Notes under the pieces: model-generated
What the model saw: only the letters and a program-made list of their open reading frames with translations
Database searches by the model: none
Told to the model about the DNA's origin: nothing
Made by a program: the position numbers and the translations under genes
Shown here: positions 1 through 8,724 of the stretch, piece after piece
Layout: every line of letters starts with the position of its first letter
How positions within the stretch are numbered: the first letter of the stretch is position 1
NCBI GenBank assembly: GCA_023266575.1
Contig: JAHFPV010000007.1
Span: 62,001-126,000, forward strand
Length of the DNA stretch: 64,000 bases
Source: Sphingobium sp.
Lineage (GTDB): Bacteria > Pseudomonadota > Alphaproteobacteria > Sphingomonadales > Sphingomonadaceae
Reading direction: 5' to 3'

Positions 1-54
1 GGCAAACGCGACGTCGCCCAGGCATTTGACACCAGCTTTGCCGATAATCACTGA
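1..54 (+). CDS. possible 3' end of a gene truncated by the window edge
   Basis: An open frame enters from the left edge and ends with TGA at 52-54, leaving 17 residues (ending ADNH). The codon pattern fits GC-rich coding DNA, and AT-rich, promoter-like sequence follows immediately. Nothing can be said about function; it may be the C-terminus of an upstream gene or chance. Confidence 0.3.
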   Translation, partial: GKRDVAQAFDTSFADNH

Positions 55-186
55 AACAATAAGTTTTACGTGAAAAAGACAATCTAAAATTTAATTTTAA
101 TCATAGCTTCGGCAGCGAAGTCATTATTCAATTCTCATGGTAGAAAATAGACGGTCCCCGGAAATCTATTGGGGAACATAAAAGCA
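55..186 (+). promoter_or_regulatory. AT-rich leader/promoter region of the first TonB-dependent receptor
   Basis: This stretch is clearly AT-richer than the rest of the window (runs such as AATTTAATTTTAATC near 89-103), as expected for a promoter and 5' UTR. A GGGG(AA) Shine-Dalgarno-like sequence at 171-176 lies about 10 bases before the ATG at 187. No convincing palindromic operator was seen. Confidence 0.4.
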
Positions 187-2769
187 ATGAAGAATATCGT
201 GTCCTATTACGCATCGACAGCCGCTGCCGCTTTATTGCTGGCAGGCGGTCCTGCACATGCGCAGGCCGATGCGTCACCGCAGCCCGCTGCTGCCGAAGCG
301 GCGGACGCAGGCACCATCATCGTCACCGGCGTGCGCGGCGCGCCGCGCACCGTGGCCGAAAGCCCGGCCCCGATCGACGTCATCAGCGCGGACAAGCTCC
401 AGGCGACCGGATCGGCCGAATTTGGCGAAGCCCTGTCCAAGCTGCTGCCCTCGCTCAACTTCGGCGCGACCCATGCGGGCGTGTTCTCGATCGGCCGTCC
501 CGTCACCAATCGCGGCCTGGCCCCTGCCTACACGCTGGTGCTGGTCAACGGTAAACGCCGCCACAATGGCGCGTTCCTCAGCAACAGTACTGCCGACACG
601 TCCGGCTCCAACCCGGTCGATATCGACCTGATCCCCACCAGCGCGATCGACCGGATCGAAGTGCTGAAGGACAGCGCCGCCGCCCAATATGGAACCGACG
701 CCATTGCCGGGGTCATCAATATCCAGCTGGCCGAAAAGCCGGGGCTGAGCGGCGATTTCACCTATGGCACCCTCTATGACGCCAATGGCGAGCCGGACAG
801 TTGGAAGGGGACGATCCGCTACGGCACCCGCATCGGTGATGGCGGTTTCCTGACGATCAGCGGCGACATTCGCAAGCGCGGCGGTGCCTGGTGGAACCTG
901 CCCGCCACCGACACCAATCTCTATGGCCTGCCCGCCGGTCGCACGATCGATCAGGTCGTGGCGACCAGCGGCCTGACTCGCGATCAGGTGCTGGCCAATG
1001 TCGCTGACGCCAACGCGCGCAATGCCCAGTGGAACCGTGACGGCGCACATAATGGCGATCCGCAGATCAAGGCGTTCAACCTTTCCTACAATGCCCAGCT
1101 GCCGGTGACCGACAACGCCACCCTTTACAGCTTTGGCACCTATGGCGAACGCGACGCCCAGATCGGCAACAACTTCCGCCGCCCCAACAGCACGGCCAAT
1201 TTTACCGCCCAATTCCCCGACGGCTATTATCCGCTCAACAATATCGACGAAAATGACTTTCAGTTCGTCGGCGGTCTGCGCGGGGAATTGGCGGGTTGGA
1301 ACTATGACGTTTCGTCCTCCTTCGGTCGCAATTACAGCCATCAATATTCCAAATTGTCGGTCCGTCCCTCGCTGGGGCCAACGGGACCGACCGAATGGCC
1401 CAACCTTGCCAATTTCGAATTTCGCCAATGGACCCACAATGTCGATCTGACTCGTGAGTTCGACATAGGCCTCGCCCGCCCGGTCCAGATCTCGGTCGGC
1501 GGCGAATATCGCCTCGACCGCTTCCGGACCTTCGCGGGCGATCCGCTGGCCTATGAACCGGCCATCTACACCTTCAAGCCCGGCGATCAGCAATATGACT
1601 GGAATGTCGGCCGCATCGCTTCCCCGGTGGTGCAGGGCGCGATCGTCCTGTCTCCCGCTGATGAAGCGGACATCAGCCGCAAGGTTTACGCCGGCTATGT
1701 CGATGTCGGTGTCTATCCGCTCGACGCCTGGTATATCGGCGCAGCGGTGCGGGCCGAACATTATAGCGACGGATCGGGCAGCCCGGTCGGCCTCAAACTC
1801 AACAGCCGCTATGAATTCAGCCCGGCGCTGGCCATTCGCGGCACCGTGGGCACCGGCTTCCGCGCGCCTTCGCTGACCCAGATCGGCTATGCCCAGACCG
1901 ACGGGCGCACATCCTCCTTCTTCAATGCCGAAACAGGCCAGACCGAATTGCGCCCCACTGTCGCCAAGCTGGTGACGGCGGACTCGGCCGTCGGCCAGTT
2001 GTTGGGGGCAAAACCGCTCAAGGCGGAAAAGACCTGGAATGCGGGTCTTGGCGTCGTGTTCACGCCCACCCCGTCGCTGTCGATTACGCTCGATGGCTAT
2101 TATATCAAGATCAAGGACCGGATCGAACGCACCGGTCGCCTGTTCGGCACGGGCATTTCCGCCATCCTCGCCGCCAATGGACTGTCCGACATCGAACAGG
2201 CGGAATATTTCATCAATGCCGCCGATACCACGACCAAGGGCTTCGATATCGTCGCGGACTATTCCACCACGCTTGGCGATTTCGGCAGACTGGGTGCAAC
2301 GCTGGCGTTCAACTATTCGCGGACCAAGGTGAACGACGTCGTCGCCACCCCGACGCAGCTGTTCGCGGCCAACGGCACATCGCTGCTGGGCGCAGGGTCG
2401 GTGTTCTTCGGCGGCGACAAGATCGGCGAACTCGAAGTGCTGCAACCCCATACCAAGCTGGTCAGCACCCTGAACTGGTCGAAGGGGATTTTCGGCCTCA
2501 GCCTCACCAACACCCGCTACGGAAAATATACCCAGCGCACCGCCGCAGGCGACAATCGCCACTTCGGCGCAAAGATCATCACCGACGCCAGCATCAGCGC
2601 CAAAGTGACCAGCTTTGCCACCCTGTCGGTCGGCGCGACCAACCTCTTCGACGTCCGCCCCGAAACCAACGGACCGGGCAATCCCCAGACAGGGCAGGGC
2701 TATTATGGCCCGTCCCCCTTCAACCCCGCAGGCGGATATTATTATGGACGGCTCGCACTTGCTTTCTGA
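187..2769 (+). CDS. TonB-dependent outer membrane receptor
   Basis: This is a ligand-gated outer-membrane beta-barrel that imports scarce or bulky substrates using TonB-ExbBD energy. The protein has about 860 residues. A signal peptide ends near AHA-Q (residue 26), a TonB-box-like segment (TIIVTG) follows, then a plug domain (LVLVNGKRRH; AAQYGTDAIAGVIN), and the barrel ends in an aromatic residue (LALAF). The frame is open from TTG 169, but ATG 187 is preferred because it is preceded by GGGG and starts a clean signal peptide. The stop overlaps the next gene by 26 bases, so it is probably co-transcribed with the binding protein, aldolase and flavin monooxygenase. The substrate is unknown; the neighbours hint at an organosulfur or similar small organic compound. 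Confidence 0.93.
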   Translation: MKNIVSYYASTAAAALLLAGGPAHAQADASPQPAAAEAADAGTIIVTGVRGAPRTVAESPAPIDVISADKLQATGSAEFGEALSKLLPSLNFGATHAGVFSIGRPVTNRGLAPAYTLVLVNGKRRHNGAFLSNSTADTSGSNPVDIDLIPTSAIDRIEVLKDSAAAQYGTDAIAGVINIQLAEKPGLSGDFTYGTLYDANGEPDSWKGTIRYGTRIGDGGFLTISGDIRKRGGAWWNLPATDTNLYGLPAGRTIDQVVATSGLTRDQVLANVADANARNAQWNRDGAHNGDPQIKAFNLSYNAQLPVTDNATLYSFGTYGERDAQIGNNFRRPNSTANFTAQFPDGYYPLNNIDENDFQFVGGLRGELAGWNYDVSSSFGRNYSHQYSKLSVRPSLGPTGPTEWPNLANFEFRQWTHNVDLTREFDIGLARPVQISVGGEYRLDRFRTFAGDPLAYEPAIYTFKPGDQQYDWNVGRIASPVVQGAIVLSPADEADISRKVYAGYVDVGVYPLDAWYIGAAVRAEHYSDGSGSPVGLKLNSRYEFSPALAIRGTVGTGFRAPSLTQIGYAQTDGRTSSFFNAETGQTELRPTVAKLVTADSAVGQLLGAKPLKAEKTWNAGLGVVFTPTPSLSITLDGYYIKIKDRIERTGRLFGTGISAILAANGLSDIEQAEYFINAADTTTKGFDIVADYSTTLGDFGRLGATLAFNYSRTKVNDVVATPTQLFAANGTSLLGAGSVFFGGDKIGELEVLQPHTKLVSTLNWSKGIFGLSLTNTRYGKYTQRTAAGDNRHFGAKIITDASISAKVTSFATLSVGATNLFDVRPETNGPGNPQTGQGYYGPSPFNPAGGYYYGRLALAF

Positions 2770-3709
2770 CCGGCGCAGCTTCCTGGCCGGTGCCGCGGCC
2801 CTCAGTCTCGCTGCCTGCAGCGGGACCGGGCAGGGCGGGCGCACCAAATTGGTGCTGGGCGATCAGGTTCATCTCCTTCAGTCGAAGGCGGAGGCGGCGG
2901 GCGTCCTCGACAATCTGGCCTATGACATTGAATGGGCCAATTTCGTCGGCGCCGCGCCATTGCTGGAAGCGCTCAATGCAGGCGCGGTCGATACCGCGCC
3001 TGCGGGCGACCTGCCGGTGGTGCTGGCCGCCGCCGCCAAGGCCCCGCTCAAGATTATCGCGGGCACGCAATTTTCGACCCGCAACATCGGTATCATCGCT
3101 GCCAAAGCCTCTTCGCTGCACAGGATCGCTGATCTGGCCGGTCGGCGCGTCATCGTGTCGAGTGCGCGCGGCAGCATCTCGCACTATCTGCTGCTCGAAG
3201 CGCTCAAGGAAGCGAAGGTTGACCGGCGCAAGGTCGATATCGGCTTCATGCTGCCCAACGATGCCGCTGCGGCCTTTGCCGCCGGCCGCATCGACGCCTG
3301 GGCGACCTTTGGCACCTATCAGATCGCCGCCGAACTCGCCGGTGCCCGGCTCTTGCGCGATGGAGAGGGCATCAACAGCCCTTACGCCCTGATTGCCGCG
3401 TCGCAGGAAGCGCTAGACGATCCGGCCCGGCGCAGCGCCTTGCGCGACCTCCTGGCCCGATTGCAGAAATCGGCTGAATGGTCAGCGGCCCATCCGGCGG
3501 ATTATGCCGCGATTTTTCAGCAGCAGACCAAAGTGGACCCGCAGGTCGCCCGGCTGATGGTGGAGCGCCAGAACAGCGTGCTTGTCGCGCCCGATGCTGC
3601 CGTCATCCACCCCCTCCAGCGCGTGGTCGATCGTTTCTACGCCGATGGCGAACTGCCCGCCCATGTCGATGTTGCGTCGATCGTCGATGCCGGGATCTTC
3701 CCTGCATGA
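2744..3709 (+). CDS. ABC-type SsuA/TauA-like substrate-binding lipoprotein
   Basis: This is a periplasmic solute-binding protein of the nitrate/taurine/alkanesulfonate (NitT/TauT) type, about 321 residues. The N-terminus has a twin-arginine-like start (DRRSFL) and a lipobox (SLAAC), so it is probably lipid-anchored. The body shows family features: GAAPLLEALNAGAVD, GDLPVVLAAA, and an LAGRRVIVSSARGS loop. ATG 2744 is chosen because it begins the signal peptide; it lies inside the end of the receptor gene (26-base overlap). No permease or ATPase gene is nearby, so it must use a distant ABC system or act with the adjacent receptor. That absence is unusual for the family. Confidence 0.85.
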   Translation: MDGSHLLSDRRSFLAGAAALSLAACSGTGQGGRTKLVLGDQVHLLQSKAEAAGVLDNLAYDIEWANFVGAAPLLEALNAGAVDTAPAGDLPVVLAAAAKAPLKIIAGTQFSTRNIGIIAAKASSLHRIADLAGRRVIVSSARGSISHYLLLEALKEAKVDRRKVDIGFMLPNDAAAAFAAGRIDAWATFGTYQIAAELAGARLLRDGEGINSPYALIAASQEALDDPARRSALRDLLARLQKSAEWSAAHPADYAAIFQQQTKVDPQVARLMVERQNSVLVAPDAAVIHPLQRVVDRFYADGELPAHVDVASIVDAGIFPA

Positions 3710-3743
3710 GCATCAGCGCCCTTCACTTCAGCCATTCTCATTG

Positions 3744-3760
3744 GGCCGCGCCGCGCGGCC
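3744..3760 (+). promoter_or_regulatory. GC-rich hairpin in the leader of the class II aldolase gene
   Basis: GGCCGCG (3744-3750) pairs perfectly with CGCGGCC (3754-3760) around a 3-base loop, 33 bases before the ATG at 3793. It lacks a following T-run, so a terminator is unlikely. The surrounding leader resembles the leader of the peroxiredoxin-like gene at 6053. Confidence 0.4.
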
Positions 3761-3792
3761 TCCCTATTATCGTCGGCAAAGGAGTCTGAGCC

Positions 3793-4584
3793 ATGGCCAC
3801 TATCCTCAAGGATGATCGCTTCCGTGACACCCATATCAGCGAGGCCGAATGGAAGGTCCGCGTCGATCTCGCCGCCTTCTATCGCCTCTCGGCCCTCTAT
3901 GGCTGGGATGATTTCATCTACACCCATATCTCCGCCCGCGTACCGGGACCGGAGCATCATTTCCTGATCAACCCCTTCGGCCTGATGTTCGACGAAATTA
4001 CCGCGTCCAGCCTGGTCAAGGTCGATCTTGACGGCAATGTCATCGGCAAGAGCGACTATGGCATCAACTATGCCGGCTATGTGATCCACTCGGCGATCCA
4101 CGGCGCACGCGACGACGCCCATTACATCGCCCATTTCCACAGCGCCGACGGCATGGCCGTCTCCGCCCATGCCGAAGGGCTGCTGCCGCTCAACCAGCGC
4201 GCGCTCGCCCTGATCCCGCGCCTGTCCTATCATGATTATGAAGGGGTCGCGCTCAATCTGGACGAGCGCGAACGGCTGGTCGCCGATCTTGGCGATACCA
4301 AGGTCATGCTGCTGCGCAATCACGGCACACTGGCGTTGGGCGCTTCGCCGGGTGAGGCGTTCAGCGGCATCTATCATCTGGAAGAAGCCTGCAAGGCGCA
4401 GGTGCGCACGCTCAGCATCGGCCGCGACAATATCCTGATCGCCCCGCAGGAAGCGCAGGAGGAAGTCCGCCGCCAGATGGCGCGCGAACGCGCGCCGGTC
4501 GAAGGTGCCAAATCCCATTATGATCTGGTCTGGGAAGCTGCCCTGCGCAAGGCGCAGCGGCTGGCGCCCGGCTTCGACGTCTGA
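3793..4584 (+). CDS. class II aldolase/adducin family protein
   Basis: This is a cytoplasmic zinc-dependent lyase-fold protein of 263 residues, the usual length for the class II aldolase/adducin N-terminal family (fuculose-, ribulose-phosphate and related aldolases or decarboxylases). Expected metal ligands are visible: the HxH in AHFHSADG and a later His in LRNHGTLALG. AAAGGAG at 3778-3784 lies 8 bases before the ATG. It sits between a binding protein and a flavin monooxygenase, so it may cleave or decarboxylate a product of that oxidation. The substrate cannot be deduced. Its first seven residues (MATILKD) are the same as those of the gene at 6053. Confidence 0.88.
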   Translation: MATILKDDRFRDTHISEAEWKVRVDLAAFYRLSALYGWDDFIYTHISARVPGPEHHFLINPFGLMFDEITASSLVKVDLDGNVIGKSDYGINYAGYVIHSAIHGARDDAHYIAHFHSADGMAVSAHAEGLLPLNQRALALIPRLSYHDYEGVALNLDERERLVADLGDTKVMLLRNHGTLALGASPGEAFSGIYHLEEACKAQVRTLSIGRDNILIAPQEAQEEVRRQMARERAPVEGAKSHYDLVWEAALRKAQRLAPGFDV

Positions 4585-4598
4585 CCCGGAGCGCGATC

Positions 4599-5948
4599 AT
4601 GAGCAAACGCCAGCTCAAGCTCGGCCTCGTCCCCACCGGCGTTGGCGGTCCCGGCGACAGCAATCGCTGGCTCGACACCGACATTCCGCTCGACGCCAGC
4701 GTCAATATCGACTGGTATATCCATGTCGTGCGTCAGGCGGAGGCTGCGAAATTCGATCTGGTGTTCATCGTCGACAGCCAGTTCATCACCGCCAATTCCC
4801 CGCCCCATTATCTCAACCGACTGGAGCCGCTGACCCTGTTGTCGGCGCTGGCGGTCGCCACGAAGAAGATCGGCCTCGTCGGCACGCTGACCACTTCCTA
4901 TAATGACCCGTTCAATCTCGCCCGCCGTTTCGCCTCGCTCGACCTGATCAGCAAGGGGCGGGCTGGCTGGAATGTCGTCACCAGCGGGGACGCAGGCACA
5001 GCGGGCAATTTCAGCCAGCCCGAACATTTCGACTATGACACACGCTACCGCCGCGCGGTCGAATTTCTCGACGTGGCGCGGGGCCTGTGGTCGTCATGGG
5101 AGGAGGGCGCACTGGTCCGTGACCGCGCGACCGGCCAGTTTCTCGACGCTGATAAACTGCACCGTCTGGATCATGCAGGCGAGTTTTTTCAGGTCGTCGG
5201 CCCGCTCAACATCCAGCGTTCGCCGCAGGGGGAGCCGGTCATCTTTCAGGCTGGCGACAGCGATCAGGGCCGCGATCTGGGCGCGACCGTCGCCGACGCC
5301 ATCTTCACCCACGCGGCGACGATCGAACAGGGGCAGGCCTTCTACGCCGACCTCAAGGGTCGCGCCGTCCGCCAGGGCCGCGATCCCGACCAGATCGTCA
5401 TCCTGCCCGGCTTCTCGGTCTATGTCGGCGACACCGACGAACAGGCGAAGGACATAGAGCGCCATTATCGCACGCTCGACCAGAGTTTCGATCAGGCGCT
5501 CGCCGAATTTGGCCGTCCGTTCGGCTGGCATGATTTCCGCCAATATGATCCCGACGCGCCATTCCCGGTCACAGCGCTCGAACATGCCAAGAGCAGCTTC
5601 TATACGCACGCCAAACGGGTCACCGACCTCGCCGTTGCCGAAGGCCTGACCCTGCGCCAGACGGTCGAGCGAGCGCGGGCCGGGCGCGGCAGTCCCTTCG
5701 TCGGATCAGCCGAAACGGTGGCGAATGAAATCCAGCGCTGGTTTGAAGGCCGCGCGCTCGACGGCCTCAACGTCCATCTAGGCCACCCCAGTCAGTTCGA
5801 CCGCTTCGTCGGCGAAGTCGTCCCGATCCTGCAAGAGAGGGGCCTGTCCCGCCGGGACTATGAGGCGGACACGCTCCGCGGCCATCTTGGCCTGCCTATC
5901 CCTGCCGGTCGCGGCAGGACAGCCGCTGATCGGCGCGATGCCGCCTGA
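4599..5948 (+). CDS. NtaA/SnaA/DszA-family flavin-dependent monooxygenase
   Basis: This is a class C two-component flavin monooxygenase of the LLM superfamily, 449 residues, the usual length for NtaA/DszA/SnaA. Family motifs include the N-terminal LGLVPTGVGG, LEPLTLLSALA, TLTTSYNDPFNLARRFASLDL, GRAGWNVVTS and VIFQAGDSDQGRDLGA. These enzymes use FMNH2 from a separate reductase to oxidise C-S or C-N bonds (sulfones, nitrilotriacetate, lactam rings). No reductase is encoded next door. It starts 14 bases after the aldolase. Co-localisation with an SsuA-like protein suggests, but does not prove, sulfur acquisition. Confidence 0.92.
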   Translation: MSKRQLKLGLVPTGVGGPGDSNRWLDTDIPLDASVNIDWYIHVVRQAEAAKFDLVFIVDSQFITANSPPHYLNRLEPLTLLSALAVATKKIGLVGTLTTSYNDPFNLARRFASLDLISKGRAGWNVVTSGDAGTAGNFSQPEHFDYDTRYRRAVEFLDVARGLWSSWEEGALVRDRATGQFLDADKLHRLDHAGEFFQVVGPLNIQRSPQGEPVIFQAGDSDQGRDLGATVADAIFTHAATIEQGQAFYADLKGRAVRQGRDPDQIVILPGFSVYVGDTDEQAKDIERHYRTLDQSFDQALAEFGRPFGWHDFRQYDPDAPFPVTALEHAKSSFYTHAKRVTDLAVAEGLTLRQTVERARAGRGSPFVGSAETVANEIQRWFEGRALDGLNVHLGHPSQFDRFVGEVVPILQERGLSRRDYEADTLRGHLGLPIPAGRGRTAADRRDAA

Positions 5949-5973
5949 ACGCAGACATCTATGACAATTCGTC

Positions 5974-6049
5974 AGTCTCCTTCCCGCAACTCTCATTGGC
6001 GCGCTCACCCCTCTATCGCCAATATTATGGCTGTTGCGGGAAGGAGACT
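5974..6049 (+). promoter_or_regulatory. long inverted repeat whose 3' arm contains the ribosome binding site of the peroxiredoxin-like gene
   Basis: GTCTCCTTCCCGCAAC at 5975-5990 is the exact reverse complement of 6033-6048; A5974/T6049 extends it to 17 bp. A second nested repeat, ATTGGCG (5995-6001) with CGCCAAT (6017-6023), stacks on top. The 3' arm holds AAGGAG (6041-6046), the Shine-Dalgarno of the ATG at 6053, so in mRNA the site would be buried in the stem. There is no T-run, which argues against a plain terminator. Confidence 0.6.
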
Positions 6050-6052
6050 ATG

Positions 6053-6706
6053 ATGGCGACGATCCTCAAGGACACACTCAAGGCGCAATTTGAAGCCTTG
6101 CAGGCAGAGCGTGAGCGCAGCTGGACGCCCGCGCAACTGGAGGGCAATGCCCGCCAGCGGCGCTTGTTGCGCGAACGGTTCGATCCTGCTGCCGTGGCGC
6201 AGGTCGGCGACATCCTGCCACCGCAGGATTTCGCCCAGGCCAATGGCGATCAGCTCAGCCTCGACACGCTGACCGCCAATGGCCCGGCGCTGCTGATCTT
6301 CTTCCGCTTCGCCGGTTGCCCGGCCTGCAATATCGCGCTGCCTCATTATGCCGATACGCTCTACCCCACGCTGCGTGACCGGGGCATTCCTCTCGTCGCG
6401 CTCAGCCCACAGCAGGCCGATCGCCTGGACGAGATCCGTAAGCGCCACGATTTGCCCTTTCCGGTCGCGACCGATGACGACAACAGCCTCGCACGGGAAC
6501 TGGGCATCGCCTTCCGGCCCGACGATCGCCCGTCTCCCCCGCCTGCCGGCTGGATCGGCGAAGTCACTGGCACGGGCAGCTGGGAACTGCCGCAACCCGC
6601 TGTCCTGCTGGTGGGACCGGGGCGGGTGGTTCGCTGGCTTGCAGTCAGCCCGGACTGGCTGGACCGGCCCGAAGCGGACGAGATATTGCGCCAGATCGGC
6701 ACATAA
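6053..6706 (+). CDS. peroxiredoxin-like (AhpC/TSA, thioredoxin-fold) protein
   Basis: This protein of 217 residues has a thioredoxin/AhpC-TSA fold and belongs to the peroxiredoxin-like group. Its key feature is FFRFAGCPACN with Cys89 and Cys92 as a CxxC pair, followed by LSPQQADRLDEIRKRHDLPFPVATD, a typical peroxiredoxin segment. It probably reduces peroxides or sulfur oxidation products made by the flavin monooxygenase upstream. Two ATGs lie in tandem (6050 and 6053); 6053 is preferred for Shine-Dalgarno spacing (AAGGAG ends 6046). Translation may be controlled by the leader hairpin. The N-terminal seven residues repeat those of the aldolase at 3793. Confidence 0.85.
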   Translation: MATILKDTLKAQFEALQAERERSWTPAQLEGNARQRRLLRERFDPAAVAQVGDILPPQDFAQANGDQLSLDTLTANGPALLIFFRFAGCPACNIALPHYADTLYPTLRDRGIPLVALSPQQADRLDEIRKRHDLPFPVATDDDNSLARELGIAFRPDDRPSPPPAGWIGEVTGTGSWELPQPAVLLVGPGRVVRWLAVSPDWLDRPEADEILRQIGT

Positions 6707-6724
6707 GGCGGCGTGATCCTGACT

Positions 6725-6751
6725 GCGGCGATCCGATCGATGGATCGTCGC
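6725..6751 (+). terminator. weak hairpin after the peroxiredoxin-like gene
   Basis: GCGGCGATCC (6725-6734) pairs with GGATCGTCGC (6742-6751), with one G-U pair and a 7-base loop. The run that follows (AACAATAG) is not T-rich, so an intrinsic terminator is possible but not convincing. Confidence 0.35.
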
Positions 6752-6785
6752 AACAATAGCATCATGATTCCCCCTTCTCTCTCAT

Positions 6786-6801
6786 TGTACTAAATGGTAC
6801 A
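6786..6801 (+). promoter_or_regulatory. putative TetR-type operator (site A) before the dehydroshikimate dehydratase gene
   Basis: TGTACTAAATGGTACA is a palindrome with perfect 5-bp arms (TGTAC/GTACA) and a 6-bp centre. It lies 32 bases before the start at 6834. Closely related sequences occur at 9447, 13781 and 15676, each before another transcription unit of the same pathway. The TetR gene at 8725 is the obvious candidate ligand. Confidence 0.65.
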
Positions 6802-6833
6802 TGATCCGCGAGGATGCAGAGAAGGGCCATCAT

Positions 6834-8696
6834 ATGAGGACGTCCATCGCGACCGTTTCCGTCAGCGGGACGCTCGATACCAAGTTGCAGGCGATTGCCG
6901 CCGCCGGGTTCGACGGTGTCGAGATTTTCGAGAATGACCTGATCGGCTATGCCGGATCGCCGCGCGAGGTCGGCGCGATGATCCGCGATCATGGCCTAGT
7001 CTGCACCTTGTTTCAGCCATTTCGCGATTTTGAAGGGATGCCCGGCGATTTGCGCGCCAAGACCTTCGACCGCGCCGAACGCAAATTCGACATCATGCAG
7101 GAACTGGGCACCGATCTGGTGCTAGTCTGCTCGAACGTCTCACCCCAAGCGCTGGGCGATCGCCAACGGATCATCGACGATTTTTCAGAACTCGGTGCCC
7201 GCGCAGGCAGTCGCGGTTTACGGGTCGGCTATGAGGCACTCGCCTGGGGCCGCCATATATTCGATCATCGCGATGCGTGGGAGATTGTCCGTTCCGTCGA
7301 TCATCCCGCGATCGGCCTGATCCTCGACAGCTTCCACTCGCTCGCACGCCGCGTGCCGATCGACAGCATTGCTGCGATTGATCCGGCCAAGCTGTTCATC
7401 GTCCAGGTCGCCGACGCGCCCGCGCTGGACATGGACTATCTCTACTGGAGCCGCCATTTCCGCAACATGCCGGGGCAGGGCGATTTGCCCATTGCGGACT
7501 ATGTGCGCGCATTGCTCGACATTGGCTATGATGGCCCCTTGTCGCTGGAAATCTTCAACGACCGCTTCCGCGCCGGCTCATCCTCCGGGGTCGCGCTCGA
7601 CGGCTATCGCTCGCTCCGCATGGTGGAGGATGAGGCGCGCCGCCTCTCCGCCCGGCCCGCCGCCATCGCCGCGCGCGTCAAGATCGATGGGGTGGAATTT
7701 ATCGAGTTCGCCGCCAGCGAAAGCGAGGCACCGGTCCTGGCCGACATGCTGTCAGCGATGGGCTTCACCCTGGTCGGACGCCATGTCCGCAAGGCCGTTA
7801 AGCGATGGCGGCAGGGGGCGATCAACCTGGTCATCAATTGCGAAACCGAAGGCTTCGCCCACAGCCATGACATCGTCCATGGCGCATCGGTCTGCGCGCT
7901 GGGCCTTCGGGTGACAGACGTCGCCTCCGCTCTCGATCGGGCGCGCGCGCTGCGGATTGCCCGCTTTGAACAGGCGGTGGCGTCCGACGAAATGCAGATT
8001 CCGTCGGTGCGCGGCGTGGGTGGCAGCCTGATCTATTTCATCGAAACCGGCACGCAGGACGCGGTCTGGGCACAGGAATTTGTGCCTGTGACCGACGCGG
8101 CGCCGGCCGATGCCGGTCTGGACCGGATCGACCATATCGCGCAGGCAATGGGGTATGAGGAGTTCTTGTCCTGGCTGCTCTATTATTTCGCGCTGTTCGA
8201 CGTGACCAAGACGCCGCAACTGGAAATCGCCGATCCGCTGGGCATCGTCCATAGCCAGGCGGTGGAGTCCCCGGATCGCGGCTTTCGCATCACCCTCAAC
8301 GGATCGGCAGCGGCACAGACACTCTCCTCCCGCTTCCTGCACCATTATATGGGGGCAGGGGTGCAGCATATCGCCTTTGCCTGCGCCGACATATTCGCCA
8401 CCCGCGACGCGATGGTGGCGCGCGGGCTGGAACTGCTCGACATCCCGGCCAACTATTATGATGATCTGGCCGCGCGCTTCAGTCTGGACCCCGCACTCGT
8501 CGCGCGCATGGCCGCGTCGGGCATTCTCTACGACCGGGTAGGCGATCAGGAATATTTCCAATTCTACAGCCGCGCCTTTGCCAAGCGTTTCTTCTTCGAA
8601 TTTGTCGAACGGCGTGGTTATGATGGCTATGGCGCGGGTAATGCGACAATAAGGCTGGCGGCCCAGTCGCGTTTCAGGGACGATATGCCGGGTTGA
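6834..8696 (+). CDS. quiC: 3-dehydroshikimate dehydratase, fused sugar-isomerase/HPPD-like (QuiC1 type)
   Basis: It converts 3-dehydroshikimate to protocatechuate, the committing step of quinate/shikimate catabolism. The 620-residue protein has an N-terminal xylose-isomerase-like TIM barrel (about 1-270) with metal ligands visible in YEALAWG, LDSFHS, VQVADAP and LEIFND. A C-terminal 4-hydroxyphenylpyruvate-dioxygenase-like VOC half (about 290-600) contains HIAFACADIFATRD and EYFQFYSR. This two-domain architecture matches the Pseudomonas QuiC1 group. ATG 6834 is chosen over 6801 because GAAGGG precedes it and the upstream codons fall in the operator. The TetR regulator follows closely, and dehydroquinase and shikimate dehydrogenase genes are downstream. 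Confidence 0.9.
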   Translation: MRTSIATVSVSGTLDTKLQAIAAAGFDGVEIFENDLIGYAGSPREVGAMIRDHGLVCTLFQPFRDFEGMPGDLRAKTFDRAERKFDIMQELGTDLVLVCSNVSPQALGDRQRIIDDFSELGARAGSRGLRVGYEALAWGRHIFDHRDAWEIVRSVDHPAIGLILDSFHSLARRVPIDSIAAIDPAKLFIVQVADAPALDMDYLYWSRHFRNMPGQGDLPIADYVRALLDIGYDGPLSLEIFNDRFRAGSSSGVALDGYRSLRMVEDEARRLSARPAAIAARVKIDGVEFIEFAASESEAPVLADMLSAMGFTLVGRHVRKAVKRWRQGAINLVINCETEGFAHSHDIVHGASVCALGLRVTDVASALDRARALRIARFEQAVASDEMQIPSVRGVGGSLIYFIETGTQDAVWAQEFVPVTDAAPADAGLDRIDHIAQAMGYEEFLSWLLYYFALFDVTKTPQLEIADPLGIVHSQAVESPDRGFRITLNGSAAAQTLSSRFLHHYMGAGVQHIAFACADIFATRDAMVARGLELLDIPANYYDDLAARFSLDPALVARMAASGILYDRVGDQEYFQFYSRAFAKRFFFEFVERRGYDGYGAGNATIRLAAQSRFRDDMPG

Positions 8697-8724
8697 TGAC
8701 GGTTTGACGAGAAGGACAGGCGGA

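Noticed and set aside
274..2847. 857-residue open frame on the minus strand opposite the first receptor
   Set aside because: It is antisense to a clear TBDR, has no recognisable domains and an unnatural composition (rich in Arg, Gly, Asp), typical for the shadow frame of GC-rich genes.
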